Position numbers and translations under genes: made by a program. The notes beneath the pieces were generated by a model. The model saw only the letters and a list, made by a program, of their open reading frames with translations, was not told the DNA's origin and did no database searches. Shown here in pieces: positions 17,887-18,943 of a DNA stretch of 18,943 nucleotides. The stretch lies in assembly GCA_047345645.1 (NCBI GenBank), contig JBLEFH010000013.1; one strand, 5' to 3'. The first letter of the stretch is position 1; every line of letters starts with the position of its first letter. The stretch comes from JBLEFH01 sp047345645 (GTDB lineage Bacteria > Pseudomonadota > Alphaproteobacteria > Rhodobacterales > Rhodobacteraceae).

Positions 17887-18700
17887 GGGCGAAATCGGCG
17901 ATGTCTTTCGTCAACCGGTCGGCATGGGTCGCATAAAGCCCGTGAGGCGCGCCCTCATAGGCCGTGAGCGTCGCGCCTTCGACGAGCTTGACCGCCCGCT
18001 CCGCCGATACCGCCATCGGCACGACCTGATCCGCATCGCCATGGATAAAGAGCGTGGGCTTGTCGATGCCTTTCAGATCGTCCCGGAAATCCGTCTCCGC
18101 AAACGCCTTGGCGCAAGCGAGCGTCGCCAGCTTGCTCGCCTGATAAGCCAGCCCGCGCGTCCATTCGAGAACCCCGTCAGACACGCCGCCTGTGCCCTCG
18201 CCATTGCCGTAAAAGGTTGGCCCGAAATCGCGGAAATGCTGAAGCCGGTCTTTCTCTATGCTCGCGCCGATATCGGCGAATACATCGCCGGGCACGCCCT
18301 CCGGGTTGTCCTCGGTCTGGAGCAGAAACGGCGTCACCGCGCTGATGAAGATGCAGCGCGCGGCGCCATGCCCCTGATGCCGCGCCATATAGCGCGCCAC
18401 CTCGCCGCCGCCCATGGAAAAGCCCGCCAGCGTAATATCCTTCAGCGACAGCGCGTCGATCACTGCGCGGGTGTCGTCGCTCATCGTGTCGTAATCATAG
18501 CCCCCGCCCGGCTTGTCCGAGCCGCCAAAGCCGCGCCGCGTATAGCTGACGACGCGAAACCCCTCCGCCACCAGCGCATTTTGCTGCCATTCCCACATCG
18601 CGCAAGAGAGTGGCCAGCCATGGATGAGCAGGATCACCGGCCCTTCACCCCAGTCCCGCACCTCAAGATTCACACCGTCTTTCGTCGTCACAAAGCTCAT
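17879..18700 (-). CDS. Alpha/beta hydrolase, cofactor-free haloperoxidase/esterase type
   Basis: The 273-residue protein has the alpha/beta-hydrolase fold. HGWP (27-30) gives the oxyanion-hole region, GFSMGGGE (93-100) is the nucleophile elbow with Ser95, HGDADQVVP (220-228) supplies the acid, probably Asp224, and PHG (252-254) the base His253. The spacing of this triad matches the perhydrolase/non-heme chloroperoxidase group, whose members are usually esterases in the cell and show haloperoxidase activity as a side reaction. No signal peptide is apparent, so it is probably cytoplasmic. ATG 18700 has an excellent AAGGAGG five bases upstream. It is the first gene of a two-gene unit with the ZntB-like transporter. 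The natural substrate is unknown. Confidence 0.85.
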   Translation of the reverse strand: MSFVTTKDGVNLEVRDWGEGPVILLIHGWPLSCAMWEWQQNALVAEGFRVVSYTRRGFGGSDKPGGGYDYDTMSDDTRAVIDALSLKDITLAGFSMGGGEVARYMARHQGHGAARCIFISAVTPFLLQTEDNPEGVPGDVFADIGASIEKDRLQHFRDFGPTFYGNGEGTGGVSDGVLEWTRGLAYQASKLATLACAKAFAETDFRDDLKGIDKPTLFIHGDADQVVPMAVSAERAVKLVEGATLTAYEGAPHGLYATHADRLTKDIADFARG

Positions 18701-18731
18701 AGCATCCTCCTTGTTACGAAGAGGTTAGCGC

Positions 18732-18749
18732 AGCCAAACGCGCTTGGCT
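18732..18749. repeat. Inverted repeat upstream of the hydrolase gene
   Basis: AGCCAA (18732-18737) and TTGGCT (18744-18749) are perfect inverted copies around a six-base centre, about 30-50 bases before the hydrolase start. This could be an operator or a leader hairpin. No clear -35/-10 pair was found in this 125-base gap, though TATATT (minus strand, 18764-18759) is a possible -10. Confidence 0.35.
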
Positions 18750-18778
18750 ATCAGGCGAAATATAAAGCTTTGAAAACG

Positions 18779-18806
18779 AAAAAAGCCGCCCCGGAGGGCG
18801 GCTTTT
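18779..18806 (-). terminator. Rho-independent terminator after tuf
   Basis: A perfect stem of 7 GC pairs (18785-18791 with 18796-18802, loop CGGA), extended by four A-T pairs, is followed on the minus strand by a run of T. It lies about 20 bases beyond the tuf stop codon and separates tuf from the hydrolase gene. The flanking A and T runs make it potentially active in both directions. Confidence 0.9.
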
Positions 18807-18825
18807 CAAACCTATCGCGTCAAAA

Positions 18826-18943
18826 TCACTCGATGATTTTGGAGACGACGCCGGCGCCGACGGTGCGGCCGCCTTCGCGGATGGCGAAGCGCAGGCCGTC
18901 TTCCATGGCGATCGGTGCGATCAGCTCAACCTCGAACTTCAGG
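18826..18943 (-). CDS. tuf: Elongation factor Tu, C-terminal fragment (partial, runs off the right edge)
   Basis: The minus strand encodes LKFEVELIAPIAMEDG and then LRFAIREGGRTVGAGVVSKIIE before a TGA stop, the unmistakable C-terminal barrel of EF-Tu. Only the last 38 codons or so are inside the window. It is a different gene from the tuf fragment at the left edge: both are read leftward, and this one ends at its own terminator. Two tuf genes flanking the rpo/str cluster is a common arrangement in related bacteria. Confidence 0.97.
   Translation of the reverse strand, partial: LKFEVELIAPIAMEDGLRFAIREGGRTVGAGVVSKIIE

Overview
This is a housekeeping locus from a GC-rich bacterium, most likely an alphaproteobacterium of the Rhodobacteraceae/Roseobacter type. 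The assignment is an inference. It rests on the continuous order tRNA-Trp - secE - nusG - rplKAJL - rpoBC - rpsLG - fusA - tuf, on two tuf copies bracketing the locus, on an RpoB of about 1,376 residues and on an EF-G of 713 residues with an extra loop in the G domain. No genus can be named from this window.

Almost everything is on the minus strand, so it is read from the right end to the left. The right end holds the last 38 codons of one tuf gene and its terminator. Next come two accessory genes: an alpha/beta hydrolase of the haloperoxidase-like type and a ZntB-like CorA-family transporter, overlapping by 8 bases. They are followed by tRNA-Trp (with its own promoter), secE, a clear promoter in the secE-nusG gap, then nusG, rplK, rplA, rplJ (GTG start, behind a structured L10-type leader), rplL, a 236-base gap with a strong hairpin, rpoB and rpoC. 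A strong hairpin terminator follows rpoC.

The only plus-strand gene is a family 2 glycosyltransferase at 3603-4655, which separates rpoC from rpsL. It converges on rpoC and is divergent from rpsL. The 390-base gap between it and rpsL holds a very good rpsL promoter (TTGACA, 17 bases, TATGTT), a roughly 195-base rpsL leader with repeats, a perfect 12-bp palindrome, and a 35-codon ORF whose stop overlaps the glycosyltransferase start as ATGA. Then rpsL, rpsG, fusA and the first 39 codons of a second tuf run off the left end.

The genes supply transcription (beta and beta' subunits, NusG), translation (S12, S7, L11, L1, L10, L7/L12, EF-G, EF-Tu, tRNA-Trp) and protein export (SecE). The reading frames look intact and the motifs I checked (EF-G GTPase, RpoC metal site, RpoB rifampicin cluster, S12 lysines) are present. 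I see no mobile element, CRISPR array, toxin-antitoxin or defence system, and no convincing undescribed multi-gene system. The points worth a second look are regulatory and structural: the glycosyltransferase insertion and its possible upstream ORF, the rpsL leader, the L10 leader, the rplL-rpoB hairpin, and the fact that both window ends fall inside tuf.
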